Below are positions 12,870-25,410 of a stretch of 64,000 nt of DNA, piece after piece (within the stretch, counting starts at the first letter, position 1; each line of letters opens with the position of its first letter). The stretch is taken from positions 248,001 through 312,000 of the forward strand of contig MOWL01000090.1 in the NCBI GenBank assembly GCA_002110485.1. The letters are read 5' to 3'. Made by a program: the position numbers and the translations under genes. The notes below the pieces were generated by a model. That model saw only the letters and a list, made by a program, of their open reading frames with translations. It had not been told where the DNA came from and ran no database searches. Source of the stretch: Emergomyces orientalis. Its lineage: Eukaryota; Ascomycota; Eurotiomycetes; Onygenales; Ajellomycetaceae.

Positions 12870-15590
12870 CTACCGTATCTGGACAGAAAAAACAAACTCG
12901 TCTGGAACAGGGCGATAGGCATTTTGGGGCGATAACTGACCACTGGTGTATGGCAGTACGAGTTCAAAGTTTTTAGAGATGGTCTCGTGCGCCCAGAGGA
13001 TGATGCGATTCGGGATGACCGAGTCCCAATCCCACGTTACATTGTAGTTGTTGTGACAGAAGTGGTTGAACATTGCCATGTCAGGGAATATGTATAGATC
13101 GTTGAATGTCGGGTCCAAGTCTCCGGATCGACCGTATCCTAGCATACCGTTCGTATGACTGCAACGCTGTTTGATTTCTCCTTTCTCCCGGAAATCCAGA
13201 AACCCCCGTCGATGGCGATCCCACGCAATAACGTTGGGAAGAAGCTTTCTAAACACGGACTGAATGACCCAAATGTCAAAGGTGAGATCTCGAAAAATGT
13301 TTACCCCCAGACACATTAAGATATCGAACGGCACTCTAATATTCGCTGAGAACGAAAAGGAAAAAATATAATTCTCTTTTCCTGCGCACAGGTGCATCAA
13401 CTCGTCCATTTCATGGGCCAGAAGATTAGGTCTATTGTCTATTCTTCTCCGATGAAAAATAATGTCAAAAACTTCTCGTAGCAGCAAACTCAAGAGAGTT
13501 CCATGACTTTCGTGCGTATGTGATGGTATTCGCGATGTTCCGGTGATCCGATTCCCGAGCTCTGGTAGTTAGGTCTTATTGAATCATGCAGCCATGTCCA
13601 ATCTTTCCCGCACGCGCGGTGATGATAGAGGGAACGGGCAATTTCTAAACCTGACCGAAGCTTCTTTGCCGGGGGCTCACATAGCTCGGGGTCTGCAGAA
13701 GCGGTCTCTGTTCTCTGTTTCATCTTTGATGTTCTCCGCCCTAGCCGCATCCTACGAGCCTCCCTCTGAGCTCTCTGCGAACGGGTTCCTGCGAGCTGTG
13801 GTGGAGGAAGAAGGCCCAGCTTCTTCAACCTCGGAACCGCTCCCGCTTTCCTGTCTCGGTGGAAAACACCTGTATAAGGATCCTGAGGAAAATCTAGAGC
13901 AGTCACGCATGGCCCTGCTAAAATCTGTGTGGCTTCGCACCCATGTCCCTTCGGCTAGTCCTGGCATGCCCTCCCAGATTTTTCGTTTGCAGTTCTCGCA
14001 GCAATGCTCGGTTTTATCGTTTCCTATAGCGTTATGAAGGTGCCCTCTCATAGACGGCTCTTCAACATACACAATTTCTCCCGGTTTGATGTCTTGTTTT
14101 GCATAAACGCTAAGGTCGCCATTTTCATTCCCGTCGACTTCGATTTTAGGTGTGGGATTCACCAGCCGTGACTTACCAATGAAGTCCTCGGTTATCTTCT
14201 TCGTAAACTCCTCAGCCGCCCCATCGACATCTTGCGCGCTATATGGATAGTCTTGCAGTACGACATGGCCGTAGTTGCTTTCATAAAAATACTTTTCGGC
14301 ATCTTCCCTTAGATATTTCCGCTCGGCCTCTATGAGCTTTTCATTGTATCCCGTCTCTATACAACTGCACTCGTATCTCGATCTCTCATTAATAGTCGCT
14401 CTGCTAAATGCAAACGCAACAAGCCAAGCCTGATAATATTATGTCCCGCCTTGCGGATGGTTGGAATAAACCAATTGACTCCGTTCGAGCCTCGTAGTAA
14501 TGTGACTACACCCGTTGGGTTGATATTGTAGTGGGTATCTGCAATATATGTTGTTCGATGGCATCCCAAATTCGAATGTACAGGCTTGGCTCTCGGTTCC
14601 GTGTACTTGAATTCACCAGAACTTCACAAAGCAAATGGGCGCGGTATGCATCTCCAAGTGCAGGGTCAAAATATTCCATGTGATAATGAAGATAAGCGCG
14701 GCTGGTCAAGTGCTGAGTATCGTAGCCCACGTATATTTATTCAAGGGCTTCAGCTCCGCGTGGGAAGATATTCGAATCATAAGTCGTTTTTACGACTGAT
14801 TCCCCATCCTGATAAGTCTTCCCGAGGTAAAAGGCTTTCTCTGTTCATAACTGCCGCTGCTCTGGCTTCCTGTTCGTAGTCATGCAATGGTTGGCGTAGG
14901 TCTACAACAAGCCCATTTGGATCGGGGCTGTGAGATTGCAGTTGCTCTTGGAGTCTCCTTTTGGTCCGGAATCGATCGGTAAGAACATTATGACCGTTTA
15001 TTAATATAGGTGATGAAGGCGGTTCGGCGGAAGATTCGCGATCAGGGTCGTCTAGAGGAAATATCTCCCTATATCGCCACAGTACCTACGTGGCAGTCTG
15101 ACGCATATACCTATACTGCGCATTTGAGTTAGCTTGCTCGGAGGGAATTAGATCCGAACGTAAAATATTCTCGTAAACGTTTCGTACACCACAGGCGTCT
15201 GGTGCAATTAGGTCCTCCAATTCTTCTGCCCGCGAACGGTTACGAAGCCTGGTATGTGAGGCATGAGTCCTGGGTCGACCAAAGCGTGTATGCTTTCAGA
15301 AGGTCCGCTTGGGTTGGAAGATTACCCCATTCGACTTCATTAAATAGGTCAGGCCGGCTAGGGAGCTACGGAGGATGAACAGTCTCGGTGGGTGGTAACT
15401 CGTTGAAAACGCCCTCCCAATTGGTGGAGGTTTCTGCGGCCATAGATCCTCAAACAAATTGGCGGGCCAGTCTCTAGATCGGGAGGTGAGAAATATCTTG
15501 GAAAAGCAACAGCACCGACATAGAGAGTAAAGATGTGCCGAATCCTCCTGGGATTCTGTTGGTAGTCGATAACGAATTTGAAAATCAATA
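12870..15590 (-). pseudogene. Frameshifted SET-domain protein gene
   Basis: Read on the minus strand, coding sense runs from about 15590 to a stop at 12870 but changes frame repeatedly: near 15410, 15260, 14850, 14540, 14400, 13910 and 13500. There are in-frame stops as well, for example near 15370, 15090 and 14735. The open pieces include one starting with DIKPGEIVYVEEPSMRGHL at about 14080-14040, the usual entry to a SET domain, then a Cys cluster HCCENC, and a last piece (13493-12870) with MFNHFCHNNYNVTWDWDS, the NH.C..N core of SET methyltransferases, and a PYTSG end. SET domains methylate protein lysines. So many shifts in one gene make decay more likely than sequencing error. The 5' limit is uncertain, and an open frame at 15870-15601 may belong to it. 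Confidence 0.72.
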
Positions 15591-15870
15591 ATAATGTTCG
15601 CTAAGAAGGATTCTTCTGCGGTGTTACAGCAATCTCACTGCACACATGAACAAAACCGAGGCGAAAAAAAACAGGTTTGCGATGCTGGGTAGCTTCCGTT
15701 GCAACAGTTTCACAGAAATAGTGTAGTGTATTTGAAGGGATGGAGAATACTGGCCTCCTGGTAATATAGGGAATCGCCATGTCCAACATGGGAGTGGAGG
15801 ACAGCCTCCCCAGCGAAATCGCTGAATTTTCCATGACTGAATTAGGGAGGAGTATTTGTATCAAAAGCAA

Positions 15871-17002
15871 ATGAAACAGGGAAACAATGAAGAATCAACT
15901 TTGTCAAGGGTTTAGAATATCAAAGTCAATAAACCATGTTAAACACAACAACATGAAAGATCATTATGTTTAGCTCCCATTTGATCTCACTCAGAGGGTC
16001 AATGGTTTTGTGTTTCAGGGGCTGCCTCAAAGCCCTGTTATGCCCATTTATTTATAGGTAAGATGTCTTGTTTCGTTAGTCGGTGAAAAGGAGGCTAAAT
16101 TGAAATAAGGTCATTTAAAACTTGTTTAGCCTGACAGCTAAAAGTTTAACTGGCGGGTTTCATGGGCAGAAAATGACAGAAAATGGACCAATCTCAATGA
16201 GAAGATATCCTGTGGGCAAGCCGAAGGATTTGTTTTAACCCAGGAATCCGTTCATCCGCCTTAACTAACATAGAATGATGAAGTAGCTATTCTTCAAGGA
16301 TTTGAAGGGAGATCAACATGCACGTTTCTCCTAAAGATTTTGAGTCCAGTAAAGCATGCGACTTTCAGGGCCACCATCATGATTCTCCATCTCACCTCCG
16401 TACAATTTCGGCGCCTCATGTTCCCTGCTGCTAGCTCAAACATGGTGGATGGCTGAGCACCGCCATCTTGCTGTAGCCTACTCTGCTAGTCCGCTCTATT
16501 TCTAGCAACATAGCTCCTTTCCCGCTGCCCAACCGCCGCCCAAGCGACTGCAAACTCCAGGGTGAGCATCCCATGCCTTGCTGCTGAGAGTGCGCGCTGT
16601 TGTTGACCACACTCGTGTTGCTGAAGAATTAATTTGTGGATGTTTTGCCCGGTTGGATGTGGCTCAAGCCAGCGGTGGAGTCACCTGCTTACGGCAGCCG
16701 GCCGCCAACTTATATAACTAAACTATACCACCACTCTCCACCTCACCCCGGGCTTCATCCTCTGTCCTCACCACCGCCCTAAAACTCTGATAGTCGCTGT
16801 GGTCTGTTTCCCCTTCCGCAGATGAAGGAAGGGGCTGGGAGAATAAGACAATAGCAAACTCGGCTACCACAGCTTCTATCCATGGTGCATCTCTAAAGTT
16901 CCCGCTCTCGATTCCAAGGATCCTTCCCCCCTGACCTCACCGCAGTAAGCTTTTCGATTGACTTCCGGCCAGACTCGACCATGCTAATTCTCGTGCGAAG
17001 AT
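15871..17002. other. Intergenic and upstream region of the Pro/Gln-rich gene
   Basis: This 1.1-kb stretch ends at the start codon of the large plus-strand gene. A TATATAAC-like stretch at about 16711 followed by pyrimidine-rich DNA (16730-16990) looks like an ordinary fungal promoter and leader. No further gene was seen. Confidence 0.45.
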
Positions 17003-20000
17003 ATGTTTGGATCTCAACCACCCCAAATTCCACCATTCTATTCCTCACGCACGCCGCAACCTGAATGGCAACAACCTCCGGCAAATCAGACGCTTGGCCC
17101 TCCCTGGCAGAGCCCTGACCATGCCCCACCCCCTCCCCTCCCTCCTCCGCCGGTGTCGCAATCAAGCGCATCCTCCTATAATCCAGGAACATATGGTCCG
17201 ATGCCAGGGATTGGGGCCTCTCCATCGGTAGAACAGAATATCCACACAGGGTTCTCGCCTGTGGGTGATTCTTCTTCATGGGGTGTCCGGTATAACAATC
17301 AGCAGCCGCACCAGCGCCATCAGTCAAGTTTCCATGGTAATCAGTCCATTGGTCCGCCGTTGCCGGTATGTCTAATATGTTTGGAAAGTTATATTTTGGT
17401 CATTTAAAAAGCTGACCTATGAACTTTAGCCTCGTCCGTCAAGTGCGCTTGACCATTTGCAATCGCAATCGCAATCGCCTGCGCAGTCTGCTCCATGGCC
17501 CCCACCAGCTCCGGCGTCTACCCCTCCGCTCCAATCAAACCAACAGTTTTACCCTCAAACCCTATCGATGAATACATCTGAGCCTCATACTTACTACCAG
17601 CAGCAGCAAGATCCCTGGCAAGCGTTCCAAGATCCTAACCTCCCCAATAATCAATCAATTCCACCTCCGCCGCCACCTGTGCCCCCAGCATACCAAGCAG
17701 AGCAGCAACAAATTGCTCAGGGCTGGGTGTCACAGCCACCATATTCCGAGCAGCTCCCGACCTATCACTACGACCCAGTACAACAGCACCCCACACACGC
17801 CGCAACTTCGGGGCCGCCTATAGCGGGCCAATATGCACCTGTAGGAGGTGGAATGTATGGCCAGCCTCAGACCACTCCGTCCACAAGTTTCTCAGGCGCT
17901 TTATTACCTCTATCAAATCAGGCAAATGCCCATGCGTCACCACTAACGCCTACCTCAGCTGCTCCCGCCACTCCTCAGTCCCCTCCTGTTGTATCCACTG
18001 CATCGGCATTAGGATTAGGTGGTCCATCTGACTGGGAACATTTTTCTGTCCGCCAAGAGGAAATTGACGACACAGCCGCCTTTAATTTCAAGTCTGATGT
18101 GTCGCCAAAAAAGACCAATACTTTCGAGCTGCCTTCAGACACGCCTCCACGAACCTTGAGTGGACGGAGCAAACGAGCCCATACCCAACCCACCCAGAGT
18201 CTACAGGGTGGTGCAGTGGCTGAATTCCCCCGAAATCCGTCCCCCAGCCCACCTATCAGCCCAAATATTGCCCCCCGGGACGAGCCCGATAAGCCCCCGC
18301 CACTTAACCGAACTGATAGTATCGCTTCGTCTATAATTTCGACTGATGAATCTACGATAATAGATGGAGTAATCCAAGCGTGGTCCAACCCAGTGCCATC
18401 GAAAGTAATTCCACTTGATGCGACACAGGCTAAGGAAGGCACTTCAAGCTCCGCTTCATCTCACGTCTCTGAACAATCTCGCATCCCATCCCCTCCTGCC
18501 CCTCGTACGCAGACTCCCAAAAACGAGAGCCCCCGATCCACGACTCCTAAGGCCGAACAGTCAGCCCCTAGAACTATAATAAAGGTAGTTGATCTGTATG
18601 AAGATCTTGACCCTTGGTACAAGTCTTCTTTGAGCCGATATGTTACGATGCTCCGAAAGGAAATGGCTGCAGAATCGGACGAAGAGAGATTCAAAATGTT
18701 TACCCATTTCCTCAATAAGGAAGCCAAGTTGCGCGAAATACTCTATGGTGTTGAAGACACGACAAGCACTCTTTATACCAGGCCAATGAGGAACCTCTCA
18801 CTCATAAATCAATCATTAACTATACCCGAACTAAACATTTCCAAACTCAATCCCCCATTAGAAGACGGAGATGACGTGGTAACCTACAGTCCAGGCGGTA
18901 GACCAATACTCGCTTCCGCGCTGTCTTCTCAATCCCAGGTGGAGAGGACGACAGCAGGAGATGGTCTTCATAGATCAGCATCTCACCCAACTCCGCCTTT
19001 ACAAACTCGCTTTCGGCACAATAACTTCACTTCGCAGAATTGTTTCAGTGCAATTTCTGCCGGAAGCCCCATCTCAAACTTCCCCCGCTCAGTATCCGTT
19101 CCCCCTGGAGCTAGCTCGGCCGTTCCTCGGGATCAAAGTATGACTCCGTTCCTAAGCCAACCTACGCGACCAGCCTACACACCATTCCGATACGCCGAAG
19201 GCCCCCAAAGGGGCTCAGGACCATTGACTTTTGATCGACCGGCGTTTCAGGCATATTCTGCTTTGCGACAAGCTTCCGTCTCCAGTGGCCGAACACTTGC
19301 TCACCCAGCTGCCAATCCTCTTAGTCCAACCTCCGTGGAATCTCCATCCATGGGGAAGGCTGAACATGATGAAACCTTTATCGGACTGATTAGGGAAAAA
19401 AGCGTCGCTTATCGAGGCCGGCATAAGAGTTCTGATCCTCATGCAAAGTCTGCAGTGGAGACATCATTAGCAGGAAACAAGAAAACAATATTTGACGGAC
19501 TGCGAGATATACTTCCTACAACTCTACCAAACCCAGCCGCAAACCCGAATGTAATTGAGCTCTGCAAGGAACTAGAAGCTGTTCAGGGTGATTTCGACTT
19601 CATACAAGAATCCATCACTGCATGGGATGAACAGGCACGCGTTAGACGTCCCGAACTAGACCACCAGCGTCGAGTGAGACAGGAAGAATCAGAGCATCAT
19701 ATCGATGGTCTTTTTAATGACAAGGAGATTGGGTACTCGGATATCAACGTATTAGAGGATGAGTTTAGGCAAACTGAAGCGCAGCGACAACTGACTGAGG
19801 AAAGAAAGGAGTTTGAAAACTACCTCGAGAATATTTTTAATCCGGTAGAGAACCGACTTCAAGATGATATTTCCCGACTCCAAGCTCAATATGATCGAGC
19901 TGTCGATATGCTCAACGCGGATACCGCAGCAAGTGACCTCTTACCAGGTTCTCCAAAAACAACAAAGTATGAGCTTTCGCATGTAATGCGGATCGCCGTG

Positions 20001-20858
20001 GAACTCTTCCAAAAATTGGAGGTTCGGTACGCGAAGCGAACGGAAGCGACCTTGGAACGAGAGCGACGAGGCAAAAAAACAGAACGCAGATACTACGTAT
20101 TCCTTGGGGAGTCCTCGTTGCTAAAGCAGCTCGATAATGATTTCGATGCTATGGAAAAAAGGAATATCCTAGATGCTGCGAGGGAAAGGGACAGTCGCGC
20201 GAATACGCTCATGGATTCGTTTGACGACGCCAGTATGCGGGGGCTGGGAGAAAATCAAAGTCTCCTCGATGATATCGCTGGCAAGGTGAAAAGGATCAAT
20301 ACCCAATACGTTAATAGCATAGGGCAGTTACCCGCAGACACAGAACAGATACTAGCCTCCGCCTTAGCATTTGTCAAATACCTTGGTGCAGATTCTGAAT
20401 CCATCCTTCAGAGCTTCGGCGCAGCGGACCGAGCGTTGAACGACGCAGACTATGACGTCTCCGTCTCGGAAGCCCGCGTTTCCAACGCAGACCCGGATAC
20501 CTTCCATCGACTCGATGAGGAGAAAAAGAAAGAAGACGTAAAAATCCAAGATGACCTTCAAGCGCGCCTCGATAGCGTATGCATGGGCCATGAGGCGTTA
20601 ATGGCCAATCTTCGCGAAGCTCTAAATATGACCCGAAACGTGGGGTCTAGCCTGCCATCATCGAATTCGACTGGGGATACTTGGATGGCCCCTTCATCAA
20701 CTGCTATGACACCCATCGCGGAAGGTCCCCCTTCACTCCCTCCAAAAACCCCGCCTGGGCATAACCGTACGGAAATCGAGGACGACCAGCAACAACGACA
20801 TCGGAAAGCATTGGAGGACGCCAAAAGGAGAAATGCGGCGAAGGGGATGATTCCATGA
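17003..20858 (+). CDS. Large Pro/Gln-rich coiled-coil protein, function unknown
   Basis: Exon 1 is 17003-17365, a 64-nt intron runs 17366-17429 (GTATGT...TAG), and exon 2 is 17430-20858. The product has 1,263 residues. The first about 250 residues are low-complexity Pro, Gln, Ser and Tyr, including a PPPPLPPPP run. A compact motif near residue 508, DLYEDLDPWYKSSLSRYV, starts a more ordered part of about 70 residues. From about residue 830 to 1185 the sequence is charged and helical, consistent with long coiled coils. The C terminus has a Pro-rich patch and a basic end. There is no signal peptide or membrane segment, so it is probably cytoplasmic, acting as a scaffold. I do not recognise a named family. 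The gene is unbroken although both flanks are repeat-rich. Confidence 0.88.
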
Positions 20859-22030
20859 AACTTTATTTTGGAACTTTCATATTTTTTCAAGTTTTTTAAT
20901 TTTAATTTCCACTCTACTTCGCTAGGTCGTTCGAGTGTTGATTGCTATTATATTTTTGGTACTCCCAAATTTGAAATTTGAGGTTTCTGCCTAACTATTT
21001 TCCAATGTACCTTTCTGTTCATTGTCTTTCATTTCATGTTTTTATTTTGCCTTTAGCATGTAAATACCCCAACTGACTGCCATTGACCTTTTCAGCGATA
21101 TTTACTTTCTCACTTGCATATCTAGGCTCATGATTTGTGCAATGTCCTTGGCCTTTAATCTTTTCTTCAACGGGCTCCCACTTTTTTTTTATTTATTTAT
21201 TTGTTTTCGTTTTTGCTTTTTAAATTTTATTCCCCAGCATCTGCGTTTTTCTTTTCTTTTTCTTCTTTTTTTCTTAACCGAGTCTGGGTGGAACGTTGAT
21301 GCGTTTTAGTAGATTGGGCTTTTCTTTCAAGGATTCCAAAATTGGCGGAGAGTGTGCGAATTACAATACATTGCCATAATTATTTTAGAATGTACTCCGT
21401 ATGGATATATTATTCCCAACGCCTTTTATTTTGTTTACTTTTTCTAGCAACGCGCCCCAATTGATAGAAGCCCCGAACCCCCCAAATGCTTGAGCATTTT
21501 ATTATTTAAACACTGCCCACTTCGTACGACCAACTTCCCTGCAATCCATTGCAACACGGATGACGACAATAGCAGGGGCTCTTTTCTTTATCATTTTGCT
21601 TTCTCTTCCTCTTGTTCAATAAAATAGCGTAAGCTTTCAAAATTCCCCTGCAACGTCGATCAATCCGCAACACACAAACATGAAACAAGGAGCTTTTACG
21701 AGAGTGGCGGGGGTGACAAAAAAAAAGTGGTTTGCTGAAACCAAAGCATAGAGAGCACAGCCCATGGATTCATTCACACAGAAACATAAAGGTTTTCTTT
21801 ATTTTTGTCTCTCTCCCTGATCCTGGTGGGATTAGTTTAAAGAACACCACATCTGCTTCAATTGGCGCACTGTCTGATCTCCTCAATCCCCCGGGTAATA
21901 AGTCATGAAGGAGACTGACTGTATTTTGCTCATCTTTCGGGTTGAAGACCCTCAGAACGACCCCCCATCTTTGTTGTCTACTTGCTGGGCCATGCGGACA
22001 GTGTTTTGAAAAGGGCAACCTAGAATGCAG
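20859..22030. other. T-rich 3' region and intergenic DNA
   Basis: The first about 400 bases after the stop are T-rich with homopolymer runs and probably include the 3' UTR of the preceding gene. No further gene was recognised before the Ty3/gypsy relic. Confidence 0.45.
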
Positions 22031-22039
22031 CTGTTTGAT

Positions 22040-23460
22040 TCGTGTTTTATGACACAGAACAGTTGCCTGGCTGTGATCAAATCTATAACCACAGGGACTT
22101 TCTGCATCATTTCAATAAGTCCTGTTCGCAGGCCTCAGCCATCTTCAAACATGATAAAGAATGAGCTGAATAGAGGCTGGATTCAACCATCTAAAGGCCC
22201 CGCGGGTGCCCCCATTCTCTTTGTACAGTACAAAGAAAGATGGAGGACTCTGCCTTGTGTGGACTACAGAGGGCTAAACCACATAACAATCAAAATCAAT
22301 ACTCTCTATCTCTTGTTAGTGAAATGTCTGACAGACTCACAGGGGTCAAAATATTCACAAAACTTGATCTTCATGATGCATATCATCAGATATCTATTGC
22401 ACAACAGAACTGCTAGAAAGCCGCCTTTCACATACACTACAGGCACTATGGATTTATACTCATGTCTTTTCACCTTGTGAAAACTCCTGTGACATTTATA
22501 TTGTGTGATCTATCTAGAACATATTCTCATATATTCAAACTCGCTGAAAGAGCATGAAGCACTGTTCAAAATATGCTGGAACAACTAGAGCGCGTGAACC
22601 TGTATGCAAAGCATTTCAAGTGCAAATTTGAGACCAACAAAGTCTCTTTCCTTGGATTTGTCATCAGCTTAGATGGTATTGAAATGGAATCAGAAAAAGT
22701 TGTTACTATTCTACAGTAACCCACTTTCAAGTCAGTGAAAGATACTCAATTCTTTCTAGGGTTTGGAAACTTTTATCAATGCTTCATTTGCTCTGATTCT
22801 CGCCTTGCTGCTCCCTTTTCGATCTCACCAAGCAATGCAAAAAAGGAGAAAATATACCGCCTTTTGAGTGGACCAAATATGCTCAACGCGAATTTGATGG
22901 GTTTAAACAACGCTTCACGCATGCTCCTCTCCTGTCCCACTTCGATCCGAGATCAGGGCGAAGGTTATGCAAATAGTCGCTCTGGCAACTAGCCCGACCA
23001 AGCTTCTTAACCCAATGCGTCTGAGGTTAATCCTATATACTAGGCACTGGAGTCTGGTGGAATGATATATATAAGTCAACTGAGGAAAACCCTGCTCGGG
23101 AAAAAGTATAAGCGCTTCAAGCCATCAACAGAATCGTCGCGCAAGGAAGCGTTGATGCCCACGTGGTGTTCTAGACTTTCTATGTGACTGAGAAAGATCG
23201 CACTATTATATCTCGATTTCCATCGTCAGGAGCTCGGAGGGATACTTGAGTGGTTTTTGTATATTTTGACACCCGCTGGAGAGCTCTGCTTTTATTTGTT
23301 CTCGTCATCTCTAATTCTAAAACTAAAAGTCCTGATATGACTGCACATGAGAATTCCCATGAGGCATCAGTACTACTGTTTGTGTACATTCAAGCTCTCA
23401 GGCCAGGTTATGGTTATGGGGGAAAAATATATTTAACTACCATCCCCAGACGCGGACAGT
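22040..23460 (+). mobile_element. Decayed Ty3/gypsy pol fragment (reverse transcriptase)
   Basis: Plus-strand coding sense with many shifts and stops matches a Ty3/gypsy reverse transcriptase. Visible blocks are LNRGWIQPSKGPAGAP and CVDYRGLN (about 22165-22280), FTKLDLHDAYHQI (about 22350-22390), FLGFVISLDGIE (about 22648-22683) and, further on, FEWTKYAQREFDGFKQRFTHAPLL (here split over positions 22863-22935) of the RNase H-proximal connection. The catalytic YLDD box reads YLEH near 22510, so the copy is dead. CpG is scarce up to about 22790 and ordinary after it. No long terminal repeats were recognised. It is a 5'- and 3'-truncated relic. Confidence 0.8.
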
Positions 23461-24319
23461 AAACCCACAGAATCAATCCGAATACCTTTTTATTAAAAGA
23501 AAGAGGGTGCTATAAAAAGATATAAACAAACCTTCCCACCGCTATTATGCGCATATGGCCCTCTTGATGACAACAACATTATTTCTCAGCCCTAAAACAA
23601 AAATCAGCTGATCCTAGAACCCCCCTTGGGAGAGTAAGAGATGTTCCAGACCGGATCCCGGATCAATTTCCCAGCGGCATTGTTTTAAAGTCCTCATCCA
23701 GCGGAGGACCGCAGTTCATCTCCCCGCCCAAAGCTGGATATGGTGATGATGCTGGGCTTAACAATGAGAGAATATTTACTGTTGCAACCTGGTAAAATTA
23801 TGACTTATGGCAGACTCCTTGAGTTCCAATCTGATGGTTTCAATTACGCATTAGTCATTCGCGAAAGGAATACTTTTTGAGGCCTCATCCCAAGATGATG
23901 CCTCTATTTTTGTCCGCTTTTTGTATATTCCGATCATTTTGTTGATAGGTACGGGGAAATTTTTAAACAGGTAAGGGATGGTCTCCATGAGTTTTTGCAA
24001 ATAAGAGCATCCCATAAACAGATACGTACTATGGGGGGCCAAACTAAACCACACAAATGGGCTTGGGGAGACGGCAATGCAGTTTCATCTTTAAACCCGT
24101 TCCCCCGAACGCTGGGTGGACTACGTGGAAAAGCAGTTTCCACTATTTAAGAAGACAGTTTTCTCTGACCCAGCTTCAGGCAATGGTCTTAATTCTGCAA
24201 AGTCAGCCATAAACTAGCTAAGCCCCGTTTTTATTTGTTCTAGCCCGAACATTTTCCTTCAGGCTTCAGGCTTATCCCAGGGAAAATCACACGAGTTTCA
24301 GAATGGGTGTGGCTTTGCT

Positions 24320-24376
24320 CCCCCAGATTCGATCTGGGGGGGAAGCCGGGGGGGGGGGGGGGGGGCGGGGGGGGGG
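24320..24376. repeat. Perfect hairpin followed by long G-run
   Basis: CCCCCAGAT (24320-24328) and ATCTGGGGG (24332-24340) form a 9-bp perfect stem with loop TCG. Eight bases later comes an uninterrupted run of 18 G, a C, and 10 more G (24348-24376). Such a run could form a G-quadruplex; it could also have a miscounted length in assembly. Confidence 0.85.
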
Positions 24377-25049
24377 AGGTTTAAAAATAGGTATTATTCT
24401 TTCGAGGTACAGTATGTTGGGCCGTTGAAGAAGTTGGCAAGGCGGGGAGGCGGGGCTCTAACTGCAACATCCAAGCCTCATTGTTGGGGCGGTAGTGATT
24501 CGTATTGGGGAGAGGTTAGGGGCCCAATCGGGAGGCTGAGGCGTAATACCCAACAGGGCATGCAACAAACTGGGTGAGTGAGATTAAAATACAATTGATA
24601 GTAGTAATCAGCAACATTGACTGCATTATATTTTCTATCTATCAGATTGTTTATCCATAAAATTGCAAATAGATAAAAAGCCATTCGCTTGGGTTGATAG
24701 AGCAAATGTTTACTAATATTAACTGACAGTTAACTAACTAGGTATTGCAGAGCCTCACCTTACATAATGTAAATTACCCGTCACTGATGTTACCATTATT
24801 ACCACACTCCCGTCCAAGGCCCTTAACCTCTGGCGCAACGCCCATCCACTGCCAGCTTACTCCGTAGTACTGAGTCCATCCCATCGCTCATCCATATGCC
24901 AGCAGAAAAGTGACAGGGAGATACCTCGGCACAGATCACACAAGACCTACCCTTCAATCAGAAATTCCTTGAAACCTACTCTCCCTACAAAATCAAACAA
25001 GAAAAAGTGGAAATATCAGTGTTTAAAAAATAGCTTGATCCCTGCAAGT

Positions 25050-25096
25050 AATATATATATATACTTGTATATATATATATATATTATTATATAAGA
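25050..25096. repeat. (AT)n microsatellite
   Basis: Two AT dinucleotide runs separated by a short CTTGT break, ending in a TTATTATATAAG stretch. Confidence 0.9.
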
Positions 25097-25137
25097 AAAT
25101 AGTACAGATTCAGTCTGTTAATTTTTCATTTATATAC

Positions 25138-25410
25138 TGTAACGGGCGTGCTACCGAATACGGCTCTAGCACTTCCTAAATACAAAGGACGAATTGATTG
25201 AGAAAGGAAGGAAAGAGAAAGCATGAAGAGATGTTCATGCAAGAGTATTTTAATCAGTGCGAACGCGGAGCGGCGGCAGAACCATTATTCAGCAGTGACA
25301 GAAGAACTTTTATCTGGAAAATCTGATTGCATAAGTCGGACTTTCTCAGGGGCGTGTACGAGAATTGGTTGCGTAAGTATTTAAATAAGAGCGGGCGCTA
25401 GCCCGCCACA
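25138..25410 (-). repeat. Putative LTR of the minus-strand chromovirus
   Basis: On the minus strand the chromodomain frame ends just before a purine tract (GGAGGGGGATAA) and the next base starts TGTGGCGGGCTAGCGCC, as expected for a polypurine tract followed by a 3' LTR. The opposite end on the plus strand reads TGTAACGGGCGTGC, giving TG...CA ends with a partly matching inverted repeat (TGTnnCGGGC). The length is about 273 bp. No second LTR copy was found at the other end of the element, so the boundary rests on terminal motifs only. TATAC (25133-25137) is the candidate flanking duplication. Confidence 0.6.

Larger units (their letters stand above)
23461..25137. other. Intergenic, no gene seen; hairpin, G-run and AT repeat
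   Basis: About 1.7 kb between the Ty3/gypsy relic and the minus-strand chromovirus. Only short open frames without similarity are present. Non-coding landmarks inside it are described separately: a hairpin with G-run at 24320-24376 and an (AT)n stretch at 25050-25096. Confidence 0.5.
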
